A stretch of DNA of 64,000 nt from Yamagishiella unicocca. Lineage: Eukaryota; Chlorophyta; Chlorophyceae; Chlamydomonadales; Volvocaceae. The notes beneath the pieces are model-generated. The model ran no database searches and was not told the origin of the DNA. It saw nothing but the letters and a program-made list of their open reading frames with translations. Each line of letters begins with the position of its first letter. The stretch's first letter is position 1. Both the position numbers and the translations under genes were made by a program. Below are positions 42,401-53,678 of this stretch, piece after piece. The DNA lies in NCBI GenBank assembly GCA_003116995.1, contig BDSL01000005.1, forward strand, positions 558,001-622,000, read 5' to 3'.

Positions 42401-44866
42401 AGAACCGGTGGCGCATGAGAAAATGCGCGAACAGCACCCCTCGTGCCACCTCCTCCACTTACTCACTCCCTCCTTCTAACCCCTGCCCTGCCTGGCCCCC
42501 TCCCCTCCCCTGCCTGCCCCCCCCCCGCTCCCGCAGACTGCGGGCCACCTGGACACGCTGACGCAGGAACTGGAGGCGTCCTCCTACCCGGCCCTGGATT
42601 CGTTGGCCAACAAGGTGGGGATGTGGTGGCTGCGGAAGGGGTGCCAGGCGGGGCGTTGGGGGGACACCCGTTGGCCGGCATCATGAATCATAAACCAGAA
42701 CCGAGGTGCGGGGAGGGCTGTGTATCCGCGCCTTCCCGCTTCTTACGCCTCCGTCGTCGCATACGGTGGTTTCGGTTTTCTCCCCTCCGCAAGCAACGAA
42801 CCAACCAACCGACCACACACGTTCACCCCCGTGGATTCGCGGATTCTCTTATAAAAAAATCCCTCTCGACCTACAGGTCAGCTCGCCCAACCTGGAGCGA
42901 GTGCGCCGCATTAAAAACAATCTCGTGCGTCTGACCACCCGGGTGGAGACCGTGCGGGAGGTGAGTGCGTGTGGTGATGGTGGGGTAATGTGTTTTGGGG
43001 GGGAGGGGAAACAGCCCGCCAGCCGGCCAGCTGGCCACCTAGGCCCTCGCTCAACGGCTGGCCTTGCCGAATTTGCCTGTAGACGAGTTCGCCCTCATCC
43101 CACCCCCTTCCGTATCCTCCCCGCGCTGCCCCTCCCCCTTCCTGCCTTCATGGTCAGGTCCTGGAGAAGTTCCTGGACGACGACTCGGACATGCACAACC
43201 TCAATCTAACGGCCAAGGAGCTGCACGAGCAGGAGGAGCAGCGGCTGCTGGATCAGGCCAACAACGTGAGCCCCGAGGGAGGGGTGATGAGAGAATCCGC
43301 GAATCCACGGCCGACAAACCGAGGGGGGGGGAGGTGAAGCGGGGGCTGGGGCGAGGCCAGAGGGGGGTGAAGCGGGGGCTGGGGCGGGACCAGGGGGGAG
43401 GGCGGTGAAGAAAACCCGTGTACTGGGAATCTGACGAGGGGTGGAGGGCGGGGAGGGTTCGAGGGAAACCCGTGGATGTCCGAAAAAACGTTTAAAACAG
43501 AAGTTTTGAGATGCATGCTGGAGACGCGAAGCATGCGGGCAGGGGGCAGCAGGGGATGGTGCGTTCGGCCTTGGTCGAAAGGTACCATATCGATAGCCCC
43601 AAGTCATGGGGGGCAGAGGGGACCGAGTGGCAAGGGCTGGCGCCCCCACCCTGGTTTCCTCTTTCCTTTCCTTGGTTGTCGGACCACGGGTTTCCGTTTC
43701 GTTGGCCCCGCCCCCGTGCGGCGGTGTCCCGTGCTGTGTGCTGTGCCACGCAGACCGACGCGCACAGCACCGTGAGCACCACCGGCAGCCGCAGCAGCGG
43801 CAGCTCCTCCTCTGCCTCCTCGGACAGCAGCGTGGAGGAGGCGGAGACGGCGGTGGTGGAGATGTTGCTGGAGACGTACTTCATGCACGTGGACAACACC
43901 TTCAACAAGCTGCAGGTGCGCTGGCTCCCTGCTTTGCCGGTTTCGTTCCGTGGTTCCGGCGTAAGGCCCCAAAAACCACTCCTGTGGCCTCTGTCCAGGG
44001 CCCACACCCACACACGCGACTTCCACATCCACACATGCGACTTCCATACCCTTGGCACGCGACCACACGTCTCTTTCGCCCTCCTGCCAGACGCTTCACG
44101 AGTACATCGGTGACACTGAGGACCTGGTGAACATCAAGCTCGACCAGCACCGCAACCAGCTCATCACCATTGACCTCATCCTCACCGCATGTACGACCGT
44201 CCTGGCAATGATGACGGTGGTGGGCGCCTGGTTCGGCATGAACCTGGACAGCGGGCTGCAGGAGGAGCCGGGGGTCTTCATGGACGTGAGTACTAGGAGG
44301 GAGCGGCGGGCCGAGGAGAAGGCCCGGTTACACGACATAGTGAACGGAGTGCCAGGAGGGAGCGGGGGGCCCAGGAGAAGGCCCGGTTACACGACATAGG
44401 GAACGGAGTACTAGGAGGGAGTGTGGGGCCGAGGAGAAGGCCCGGTTACACGACATAGGGAACGGAGTACTAGGAGGGAGTGTGGGGCCGAGGAGAAGGC
44501 CCGGTTACACGACATAGGGAACGGAGTGCCAGGAGGGGGAGGCCTGCGGAGTGGACATGAGGGCCTCCTTCGGAACCTCCACGGTCCAGCTGCTTGTGCT
44601 ACGCGCTGCCCTTGTATTGCACGAGAAGAAAGGAGATGCGTCAAGTTGGTCACCCTTCCAACGCAGCGCCGCGCGAACACTGTCGCCTGCTCCGAGGCTC
44701 GGCGGTATACAAACACGGCCCGCCGCCGCTCCACACCCATCCTCGCCCCCGCCACCACCCGGCACCGCGCCTCCCTCAGGTGGCCGTGGGTTCGTCCGTG
44801 ATCGGTGTCACGCTGCTCATAGCGTTCGTGTTCTGGCTGTGGCGCGCCAAACTCATCATCTACTGA
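39449..44866 (+). CDS. MRS2: MRS2/CorA-type magnesium channel
   Basis: Ten exons in phase, 553 aa: 39449-40024, 41005-41185, 41710-41798, 42047-42148, 42537-42614, 42877-42960, 43158-43265, 43754-43915, 44091-44285, 44780-44866. The ATG has a CCACCATGT context. The N-terminal ~175 residues are low-complexity and acidic. Then come the MRS2 signatures [28 protein letters not shown]...[48 protein letters not shown] and [12 protein letters not shown]. The first membrane helix ends in the selectivity motif GMN (residues ~509-511), and a second helix precedes the basic C-terminus WRAKLIIY. The family forms pentameric Mg2+ channels in mitochondrial, plastid or vacuolar membranes; which membrane is not decidable. 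The first donor (CAG|GTCCGA) is unusual, and several introns contain repeats. Confidence 0.93.
40467..40572 (+). repeat. 16-bp minisatellite in MRS2 intron 1
   Basis: GGGTTCTGGCTGGCCA recurs about seven times with an exact 16-bp period (40467, 40483, 40499, 40515, 40531, 40547, 40563). Confidence 0.9.
42132..42248 (+). repeat. 59-bp direct duplication across an MRS2 5' splice site
   Basis: GCTGCCTGGACGTGGTGAGAAGGGG occurs at 42135 and again at 42194. The first copy holds the real exon end and donor (CTGGACGTG|GTGAGA at 42148). The second copy, wholly intronic, repeats the last coding bases and the donor. Confidence 0.85.
43441..43530 (+). repeat. Dispersed intronic repeat, copy in MRS2 intron
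   Basis: It contains CCCGTGGATGTCCGAAAAAA, CGTTTAAAACAGA and TTTTGAGATGCATGCTGGAG. Closely similar blocks occur in two FtsHi introns (58425-58520 inverted, 60948-61040). Confidence 0.8.
44286..44545 (+). repeat. 59-bp tandem repeats at MRS2 last-intron 5' end
   Basis: GAACGGAGT recurs at 44342, 44401, 44460 and 44519, a 59-bp period. The array begins directly at the donor GTGAGTACTAGGAGG of the last intron and contains repeated AGTACTAGGAGGGAG elements. Confidence 0.9.
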
Positions 44867-47800
44867 GGAAGCTGAGGCCGGCCGGGCAGGGCTTCGAGGA
44901 AGACCCATGGCGGGGGGGTTGCCTCCTTGCGCTCGGGGTGTGTGGGTGGGTGTGTACGGCACTGGGCGGCAGGGGCCATGAAGCGGCAGCTGCGGGCACG
45001 AATGTATCGGAGAGACGAGGGCTTGCGAACAATCGCACGGCATCATGTCTGGATTGGGTTTATGAATGGGGGAAAAGAGATGGGTGAGTGGGTGAGTGGG
45101 TGAGATGGCCGAGCAGCTCGCTTCTCGCCACGGATTCATGGATGCTGAGTGACAGATTGCGGGCTGGGCGAGTTATGCGACTGAAAGCGAAGAGTGCAGA
45201 AAAATGAGACGCGCAGGCTGGGCGGTCGGCTTTGGAGCTTCCGGGCATCCTAAGCCGCTATTGGTATCTGCGTCCCGAGTATGTGCGCTCAGGGCTGGGA
45301 ATTTCTCTGGAGCCGCTGCGCTCACTAGTGAGCAGCAGCCTGCCTGCGTGCATCAATAAGTCGGGGCCTGAACGTATGCGTCTCGTCGGGGCGGACAAGC
45401 AAGGCCGGCAGAGCCTCGTGTACGGTATGTGGGTGTCTAGAGTAATGTCGTAATCGCTAACGTTCGAAACGCGTGTGCACGTGTTAGGTGGGGCCACAGG
45501 TGCGCGGGAGGTTGGTGCCGCGATTAGGAGCCGCGGGGGCGCCTTCCTCGGGGGCGATCGTGTTTGTGTGGTGGGGCGCTAGTACGGGTGTGTGGCAGCA
45601 GGCCTGTCTACAGGCGGCGTGCACTCCCCCTAGCCGCGGGCACTCCTACGCAGGACAGGCCGCAGGCCTTGGAGGCATGGGGGCGTGTCTGTGTGTTTAT
45701 GGGAGGGTTCGCCTGTGATGGTGACCGACGGCGATGAAGATGGCAATGACGATGGTTAGGGCGGAGTCAGGCCGTAGCGGCAGCGGTAGATCGTAGCTGT
45801 CCAGCTGGCGGAGAACTTGCGTCGGCTGCCGGCGGAGCGAGGGGAGGGAATCCAGGGAGGGGCGCCACCGGACCAGCAGACACGCGCCACCAGGCTGAGG
45901 AGTCAACGGACAGGACAGTTTGCCTAGCGGGTGTCGTATGTCGACAGCTTTGGGTCGACAGCTTTGCGAGAGCGCTCAGCACAGGAGAACGGGACTGCTT
46001 GCCTTGGGCACTGGGCTTATAGGTCTGGGCTGAACGGGAGGGAGGGCGGGAAGCAGGTGGCTCAGGCCTTCATTAGTTGAACAGAGGGAACAGCTACCTT
46101 GTTGTGGTGCTGCCGGCGCCGTCGGCGAGGAGTCGGAGGTAGGAGCAGCCACTTCGGACCGGAACGACCTGCAACCAGGCGCACCGCGGGATTGAATGGG
46201 TGGTGGGTGGCGCTGCGGCTCGGGTGGTCCCGTTGTGCAACGGAGGGGGCCGACACACGAGAGGGCCCCCCCACCCACCCACCGAGCACAAGATATGTCG
46301 TTAGGATTCGAAATGAAGCTTTAGAAACGTCGTGAGACGTGTCCCCTTACGGATACTAGTGTACAAGTGCACAGGTGCTTACTTCCGTTTACGAACTGCG
46401 AGGTGCTCGCTCCTGACGTGTGGCTGCCTTGGGGTGGGGCTTGGGTCTTGAGCTGTCGTACGATTACAGTGTCAGTTCCCCAGTCGTCTGGCTGGGTACC
46501 TACCGGTAATAACGGTATTAAGCTATTAACGGTAGGTGCATGTGTACCAGCGTATCGATGGGTCGCTTGATGGTGTGGTGCGCGTCGAACCACGTCTTCA
46601 GGTGTAGCACATAGCGATCTGTACCAGCCGCACGGGTCAGATCCACGGTAGGCGATAAGGCACGAGGAACAGGTTTCGAGGAGGAGTCATGAAGGCGAGC
46701 GCTGCCTTTGTGTACCGGTATGTAAGACTACGACTAGTTTCCAGGTGCCATCTGGGTGGAGAGATGATGGCTTACTGGCTGGGTCCCGCTGGCGTGGACG
46801 CGGTTAGTCACGTGCGGCCGGCCCCGGTGATGCCCCCACATCGCCTGTGCCTCATGTGCGATGCTGCAAACATTACACTATGCCATGTTGCCAGCTTCAA
46901 GACGCGACCGATGCAGCAACCTTAAAACCCTGTAACCTTGCAGCCTGCCTGTCTGGATGACACTGCCACCAGGCCTACGCCACGCGAGCGCATACGGCAC
47001 GCTACTACCTACTAAACAGGGATGACTTGCACGCACTGCATGTATGGCGCCCAGCCCGGACTGGCGTGAGTCACCTGCCCAGCTCGCCTGTGGAGACCAC
47101 TCCACTCCGACGCTCGTTCAAATGCCGTACACCGTTAACTGCGCGCTATCGAAACTACATTTAATCATAGGTGCTGAGAGGGGGTCACAGAGCTGAGGCA
47201 TAAGGCCCCGGGCTTCATAATCTCACCACCACAACTGCCCGTTAGGAGCTCATTTCCCAACATGTACAGTACACGCAAAGCTTATTGCCGGTCGATAGGA
47301 GTACGAATGGCGGGCGGGATGCCCGTCCGATTCGTCTTGGCATGTGGCCAGATAAGTTTCGCGAAACACGACCTGGGTAAAGTGGCGGGTAAAGGCCATG
47401 GTGGCCGTTGCAAACTGCTCGTCCATGCGGTGGTTACCGCCAACCGTGCGTTCAACGATACGTAACACATAGCCTGATGCGCCTGCTCGCCGGCCGACGC
47501 GAACAATCATTTGGACTCCGTCACCTACTCCGATGCTACTGCAAACTCCAAGCGTCCTTGCTACCCTTCACCTTCAAACCGATGAAGGTTCTTTTCCACA
47601 TTTATCGACTGCCGTAAATCAACCAGCACGCTACTCTCAACCATCCTGGACAGGCTACAGCAGCTCCTTCTCTCCTCACGCATTCATCACCGGCATTTCG
47701 TTAAGTATACACTCATCACTGCCTGTGGGTTATGTCTGGCGGGTAAGCTCCCTCACCGTAAGCCCCTTACCCAGCCAAACCAAGCCCGGCCCCGAATCGC

Positions 47801-48051
47801 AGCTTTCCTCAACCCCCGAACCGAGGTGGCCCCCTCCCCACGAGCCCGAGCCGCTGCTGCAGCCGTCTATTCGCAAACCTGGTCATGTGACGTAAGCTAG
47901 CCGGAACCATCCCTTCCCGCTCAATCGTTCCTCCCTAACCAGCAGACTACAGGACCTGCAGGTAGGGGTGCCCCATCCACCCAACACATCAACAGCCTCC
48001 GGCGGCCCCTACCTCCTCCCCGAAGCTACGGGCCCCCTCGAGCAACTCCCC
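44867..48051. other. Intergenic between convergent MRS2 and the 865-aa gene
   Basis: The MRS2 3' UTR must start here, but the first clear TGTAA is far away (~46.7 kb). CTTCGAGGAAGACCCATGG at 44899 is a fragment of the dispersed intronic repeat. The frame 47250-47510 (minus, 86 aa) is the most protein-like, but it has no recognised motif or exon context. Confidence 0.35.
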
Positions 48052-50968
48052 TCACTGACTCGCCAGGCCGTCAGCAAGGCCAGGCCGCCGCCGCCGCAGC
48101 AACCGGAGGGGAGCTGCCAGGACTCCCGTGCGCAGAAGGGACCGCCGCACCGCCGCCTCCTCGCCAGCCCCATACCCGCCCCAGCCCCGCCAGCCCCCAC
48201 CGCCCGACCGGACCCCCCCCGAGGAGCGAACCCCCGGCGCCGCCAGCCCCACCGACACCACCTCCCGCACAGACCCCGCCGCGCCCGGCCGCCCGTAGCC
48301 ATAAGGCCCTGGACTGCCTCCCGCGGAACCTATTGCCTTCCTGCTTCCTGCTCCCGGCGCCAGCGGCGCAGGGCTGCTGTCCAGCCCCTGCCGCGACGGC
48401 TGCCTCGCCGTCGGACCCAGTCCCCGCGGCGCCGGCGACGCCATGCTGCCGGACTCCCAACCAATCTCGGCCTCCAGGTCGGCGGACGTCCTGAGGTCGT
48501 CTGCCCCGCCTCGTGATGAGACCCACCGCCGCAATTTGTCGAACGAGCGCCTCAGCCCCCCCGGCATCAAACGCCTCATGGAGGGCGACTGGAAGGGGCT
48601 CATACTCACCGAGGGCCCCATCGGGCTGGCCAATGGTCCTGACGGGTATCGAACCGTCGACCTTGGCGGGCTCCGGATTGCGGAACCAGTCGGGCTCTGC
48701 GCGGACTCGGGGCCGCTGGGCGCGGAATCTGGGGGGCTGGGGCCGGATCCTGCCTGGCTGGCAGTGGATCCTGCGGGACTGGCTGAGGAGACCTCCAGGC
48801 TGCCCAGGGTGCCCGGGGAGCGGAGGGAGGACCCAGCCAGGCTGGGCGCGGGTCCGCCGGCGCTGAGCCCGGGTACCCGAGGTGTGCAGACTGCGGGCGC
48901 GGGGGGGGGGGTGTAAGTAAAGAACCGGTAACTCGACTGGGGTAATGTAGTTGGTGGGGGGGGTGGGATTGTAGCAGTGAAGGGTTTTGAGGGCACGGGG
49001 GCAGCGACGCATGGAGCAAGAGACGGCGTACGACAACAGACGCACACGGCCTGACCCCCCGAGCCGTGTCGAACGCGGCCCGTCCCCACGTCTTGCCCAC
49101 CTCCTCTGACCTCCCTCCCCCTCGTTCTTCCTCGTCCCCCAACCCCCCAAACACACACCGTCACGTCCTCGGCAGCACCAGATCCTCTTGGCCGTGTGCG
49201 CCTGCTCACCTTCTAGGGGCCGTGGTGAGGCGAAGTCCGACACCGACATGCCGTCCGCCAACGACATCGACACGAACCCCGGCGCGGCGCCCGCCTGGCT
49301 GCCCTGCGGCCGCGCCGTCATGCGCTGCACCCAGCTGCGCACTCCGATGACCGCCGGCATACAGGCGGCCATGTCCTCCGGCGGCGCACCCAGCATGCAG
49401 ATCCGGATCGCCACCTCCACCGACACCGCGTCATCCGCCAGCTGCGACCGCTGCTGCGCCGGCAGATCGCCGCCGCTGGAATGCGCCGGTGATGATGACG
49501 CGCACCTGCTCGTCCCCCGCCCCGGCGTGGCCGCCGCCGCCGCCACCCCGGCCTGGTCCGCGTGACCGCACAGCGCACGACAGACCTGCGCCGCGAGCTC
49601 CGCGGCCGCAGGCCGCGACGGAAAGAGCTGCTGCGCCGCTGACGTCGCGGCACGCGTGCCGTGGTCCTGGGCCAAGTTGACGGCGCCTACTGAGGCGTCT
49701 ATCAAGACGTGGATCACGTCCGCGAGCTGGAGGCCCCGGGCGGCGTAGATGCGGCGCACCGCCTGGCACTGCAGGAGCGGCCAGCAGGCCACCGCATGAG
49801 GGGCACCCAAGCCGGCTGGGAAGCCGCCGCCGGTCTTCCTGCCCACCTGGTCCTTCCTGCTCCGAGGCGCGGAGGCGGCCACCTGCTCCAAAGCCACTCT
49901 CCGCATCTGGAGCACCTCCGGCTCCGCTAGCAGGTCGCCGGCGCCCGTACCGTACGGCGCCACGAGGGCCGAGAGATCCCACAGCGCCATGTAGACGGTG
50001 AGCTGCACGTCGGACAGCACGTGCGTGTAGTCGTCCACGACGGTGGCGTCAGGAGCGAAGAGGGGGCACGGCGGCGCCGCCAGTACGGCACCGCACAGCG
50101 CCGTCAGCACGCCGCTGTCCTTGAGTGCGGCCAGCAGCTTCTGCACCGCCGGCACGGCGGCTGCGCCGCGCGGGGAGGCTTCCTCGAACGCCGCTAGGAC
50201 CGCTGAGATGTGATGCGCCACGACGGCGAGGAGGCGACCCCCTGCGGTGCTGCTGCTGCAGTCGTAGTCGTCCAGGACCTGGACCAATCGGCGGCGCAGG
50301 CCGCTGAAGCCGCCTCTGCGACGGCGCGCGGTGGGTTCTGCTTCCGCTTCCGGGGAAGATGAGGACGGCGTTTCGAGGGCGGAGGAGGAGGGTGAGGACT
50401 TTGCTGACGGCGAGGAGGATGAGGATGGGGGTGATGAAGGGCGCGACCACAGCTCCGTGCGCACAAGGTGGGCTGCCTCCGCCATCGCCTGTAGCGTGGG
50501 ACCTGCGGTGAGCTGCTCCAGCAGGCGGCCGCCCAGGCGCTGCGAGGCTGGTTGCGTGGCGGCCTCGATTTGGATGGCCTGGGCTGCCCACTGGATGGGG
50601 AAGGCTGCCTGCCCGACCTCCACGGCAACCAGCTGCGCCAAGATATGGCGCTTGACCTGGTGATGGCTGACCGCTGATGTTGATAAGATTCCAGCTGATT
50701 TCGCTTCTTTGTAGGTCTGCAGCAGACGCGTCATCAGCTGGGCCGACTGCGGCACCAGCGAAAGTTCAAGCAGCGGCTGAATCCAGCCAGAGGGCTCCAG
50801 GCGGTCGAGGAAGTCGTCATCAAAGAGTGCGTGAACCTCAGAAATTACATTTGTCAAGTCCTCAAGGCTCTCAACTGCGCCGCGCGAATCGAAGCTGGCG
50901 AGCGTTCTGCTCAGTGCAGTGGAATATCGGCGAAGCTCTTTTCGCACCAGGCCTGATAGGGACGGCAT
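48052..50968 (-). CDS. Unrecognised 865-aa, largely helical protein
   Basis: Two exons, 49210-50968 and 48052-48890, join in phase (GAAG|GTGAGC ... CCGCAG|TC). They give 865 aa from ATG at 50968 to TGA. I do not recognise the family. Residues 1-180 are amphipathic helices (LVRKELRRYSTAL, FDDDFLDRLEPSGWIQPLLEL). Residues ~185-225 are a Ser/Pro/Glu-rich linker. Residues ~230-580 are Ala/Leu-rich helices that could be an alpha-solenoid (HEAT- or armadillo-like). The C-terminal exon is Ser/Pro/Gly-rich with one basic amphipathic element (LMPGGLRRSFDKLRRWVS) and long disordered tracts. There is no membrane helix and no clear transit peptide. It is convergent with MRS2 and divergent from the four-helix membrane protein gene. 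Coding potential is strong (a 1759-nt open exon in Chlamydomonas-like codon style); function is unknown. Confidence 0.75.
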
Positions 50969-52473
50969 CTCTGCTATATTCTGAACGAGCTGGGCTGCTG
51001 CGCTATGTAGGGAACAGGTATGGGCGTGGGGGCTATCCGACGCTGACCTTCCGCGACCCTACCTCCCCAGCACAACGAACGAAACCATCACAGATGCCGC
51101 GCTGTATACGAGTCATGTTTGAATAAAATGTAACGAAGGTCGCGAAAAGGCCTCCTAGGATGCTGAGCGAGCGTAGTTATTAGTACTTATTAGGTCTGTT
51201 GTACAGCCTTATGTGCTTGCTGTGTAGCTTCGCTACATTCCCCCCCCTCTGAAGGGCGCACGTCCTCGGGCACCCACGCCTTCTGCGGACTCAGCTGAGG
51301 TTCATACGTGACCTTGCTGGCGTGTAGGGGCATAGGCTCTCTTTTTTTGAGGCCAGTGCACTGTATTTGTACTTTAGTGTACTCGCTTTCTCAACCTCTC
51401 TTCACCATATCCTACCCTCTTAGCGGCAGCATTCCCCACATAGAACATGTGAGGCTGCACTCGCAATTCAGGTTTTTCGAAGAAAGAGCATTTTCCACCT
51501 TATGCGAAAGTGTGCGGTCGACCAGAGTCGAACCGACGACCTTGCGAAAGCAAGGGAGAACCGGTTTGGTCTCGATACCAAATGTCCCGGATGGGCCGAT
51601 GCAGTGATGTGCTGTGAGTTGAAGCGTCGAACGTGCATGTTTGCTACCATGTACGGCACTGCATGGTTTTAGGGCGCGGATTGACCGACGTCAACTTTTG
51701 GTTCCACCTTCAAATCGCATTCAAGCCTCATTTCCCACTAAATTTCGCGTCTCGTGAGGTCTTTTGATTCCTTGCTTGCAAGGTTCACCAGACGAGTTCT
51801 GTAGTGGTAGCCAGGCCGTGCCAAGCCCAGCATTTTTATAAGGCCCAGTCTACATTCGTTTAGAACACCAAACAAACACTGCACACGAACATAACAGATT
51901 TTCTTATTTACATTTCTGGAAGCTCTCATGCATTTTCATCGGCTAGCAACAGTTTGAAACCACCTAGAACCTAGACCCACGGACAAGCCAAGCCAGGGAC
52001 AGCCGTCAAGGTGCATGCCACTGTATGGGGGTCTACTTCTTCTAGTCATCGCCATAAGATGCGCAATGTGTTATCATGGTTCGTTTTCGGCCAACTGTAT
52101 TCGTCTTCATGTTGCGAAGCACTCACACGGCATTGACTCGTGATTGGTGTGCAGGTTCGGTGAATCATAATGGTGCTCGACATCTGCTTTATGCAAAAGC
52201 ACTGCAAATGCATCCTGCTCGGCTTGGAAATTACGTGGGCGTGGGTGTACGGTACATTACGGCATCGGCATGCCATATAAAATAGCCAAGGGCCATCCCC
52301 CATTCGGTAAACCCAATTGGCAGTCAATATCTCCTAAGAGCACATTCAGGCATTTCCTGACTACGATTGTAGCAACGACATCGGCGCAAATATCATTTTC
52401 GCGGCAAAACGCAACAAGTAGGCGATCCCTCCAAGGAACACTTTTCAGCACCAGACGTCGGCTACGTAAATAG
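50969..52473. promoter_or_regulatory. Divergent intergenic region
   Basis: This is 1.5 kb between divergent start codons (865-aa gene and four-helix membrane protein). It contains the tRNA-like repeat at 51516-51580 and long low-GC stretches. No promoter motif is assigned. Confidence 0.35.
51516..51580 (-). repeat. tRNA-like (SINE-head-like) sequence, second copy
   Basis: The minus strand reads TTTGGTATCGAGACC, then a hairpin CCTTGC-TTTC-GCAAGG, then GGTCGTCGGTTCGACTC. It shares the A-box-like and B-box-like blocks with 3606-3676. The acceptor stem is not convincing, so it is scored as a tRNA-derived repeat candidate. Confidence 0.4.
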
Positions 52474-53600
52474 ATGTTGTCCCAGACGAAGAATCCCAGC
52501 TGGACACCTTCCAGCTTGATGTTCGAGCGTCAGGTAATGTAGATTCAGATGTTCAGGCAGCTACCATACCGCCTGCATCGCTTTCTCCCGCGCTGATCCT
52601 TCTTCCTCTTGATTCGCAGCCCATTATGGCCGGAGTCGTTACCTTCCGCGGAGTAATGAAGCGCAACGCTACCCAGACCCAGACAAAGATCACACCTCTG
52701 GTAAGATAACGGCACTTCGGAGGGCATTGCTGTTAATCAGATACAGGCGTTTCAGCAATCTGCTGATCATTGTGCAGGGCGTCGAGGTGGCCACCCCAGC
52801 TCAAGAGGAAGATAAGTTGATCCCGGATGCTGACGATGGGGCGGACAAGTTGGCATGCCTCACTGCCTTCTTCAGGACCGCATATGATATAACTAACATC
52901 GTAACTGTGGTTATTGCAGGCCTTCACACCTTCAATTATCAGCATGTGTTTCCACCCTTCCATGCATGGCAACAGGTGGACCGCGTAGTTCATATCCTCT
53001 CTACCGCCTTCGTCCTTGTCACGATCACTGTCACTCTCATTGAGGCTTCCCACCATGGCTCACTTGACATGTAAGCACGCGGCCATGGCAGTATGGGGAG
53101 GGCTACGTTTTTGTGTTTTGCGCATCCGGCTGCTTGATGTTTTGCTTTGTGGCTGTGTAGTGCTTGGTTGAATTTGCATGTAGGGCCACTTGCCTTGCTA
53201 TAGGTGGACTGAAACGTAAGTCATGCTCGAGTCGGACGTGCCACGCACTAATCGTTAGCATCGTTCAAAGCTTCCACATATACGCGGCTTTTGCCCTCCT
53301 TGCAGCGCCGACTGCATCATCCTTTTGGTGGACGTGGCCAGCGCGGTGGTAGCGATCTACAATCTTCGAACAAGCGCGGTGATGCCACCGGAGAAGCTGA
53401 TGATTATGGGGGTATCAAGGTTGCTCATGCGTCCGCTGTGCAACCTTGTCAGGACATACTTCAGAACCGAGTTAAAGAGCAAGACGAACGACAGGATCAC
53501 GGTGCCTCCCTGCAGCAATCCCTACACGCCGATAATATCGCTGCTTGTAGTTGTGACGCTATGCGTGGCAGTCCTCGTATGTTCGCACCGCGGAGCGTAG
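52474..53600 (+). CDS. Small four-helix membrane protein, unknown function
   Basis: Five exons in phase, 246 aa: 52474-52533, 52620-52700, 52778-53070, 53204-53215 (12 nt) and 53306-53600. The ATG at 52474 is preceded in frame by TAG. An alternative start at 52626 would drop the first exon. Hydrophobic helices: ITNIVTVVIAGL; VDRVVHILSTAFVLVTITVTL; DCIILLVDVASAVVAIYNL; YTPIISLLVVVTLCVAVLVCS. The middle part is acidic (EEDKLIPDADDGADKL). I do not recognise the family. The microexon encodes the bridge DM-WTE-TAD and is the only solution that keeps the frame between a phase-2 donor (CTTGACAT|GTAAGC) and a phase-1-remainder acceptor (CTTGCAG|C). A TGTAA lies 74 nt after the stop. Codon usage is less GC-biased than in the neighbours. 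Confidence 0.72.
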
Positions 53601-53673
53601 ATTCTGGGAACGGATCGCATCGCAATATTGCATGCGATAACCATTTATATTGTAGTTATTGACTTTGTGTATG

Positions 53674-53678
53674 TGTAA
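53674..53678 (+). terminator. TGTAA polyadenylation signal, four-helix membrane protein
   Basis: TGTAA 74 nt downstream of the TAG stop at 53600, in GTGTATGTGTAATTT. Confidence 0.55.

Noticed and set aside
47250..47510. 86-aa minus-strand frame
   Set aside because: It is somewhat protein-like but has no splice partners, no motif, and composition unlike nearby genes.
48640..48670. tRNA T-arm-like GGTTCGATACCCGTC on the minus strand
   Set aside because: It is part of coding exon 48052-48890 and no D- or anticodon arm is present at the right spacing.
53164..53352. 62-aa plus-strand frame
   Set aside because: It runs through an intron, the microexon and the start of the last exon in the wrong frame. 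The phased model with the microexon explains the coding signal.
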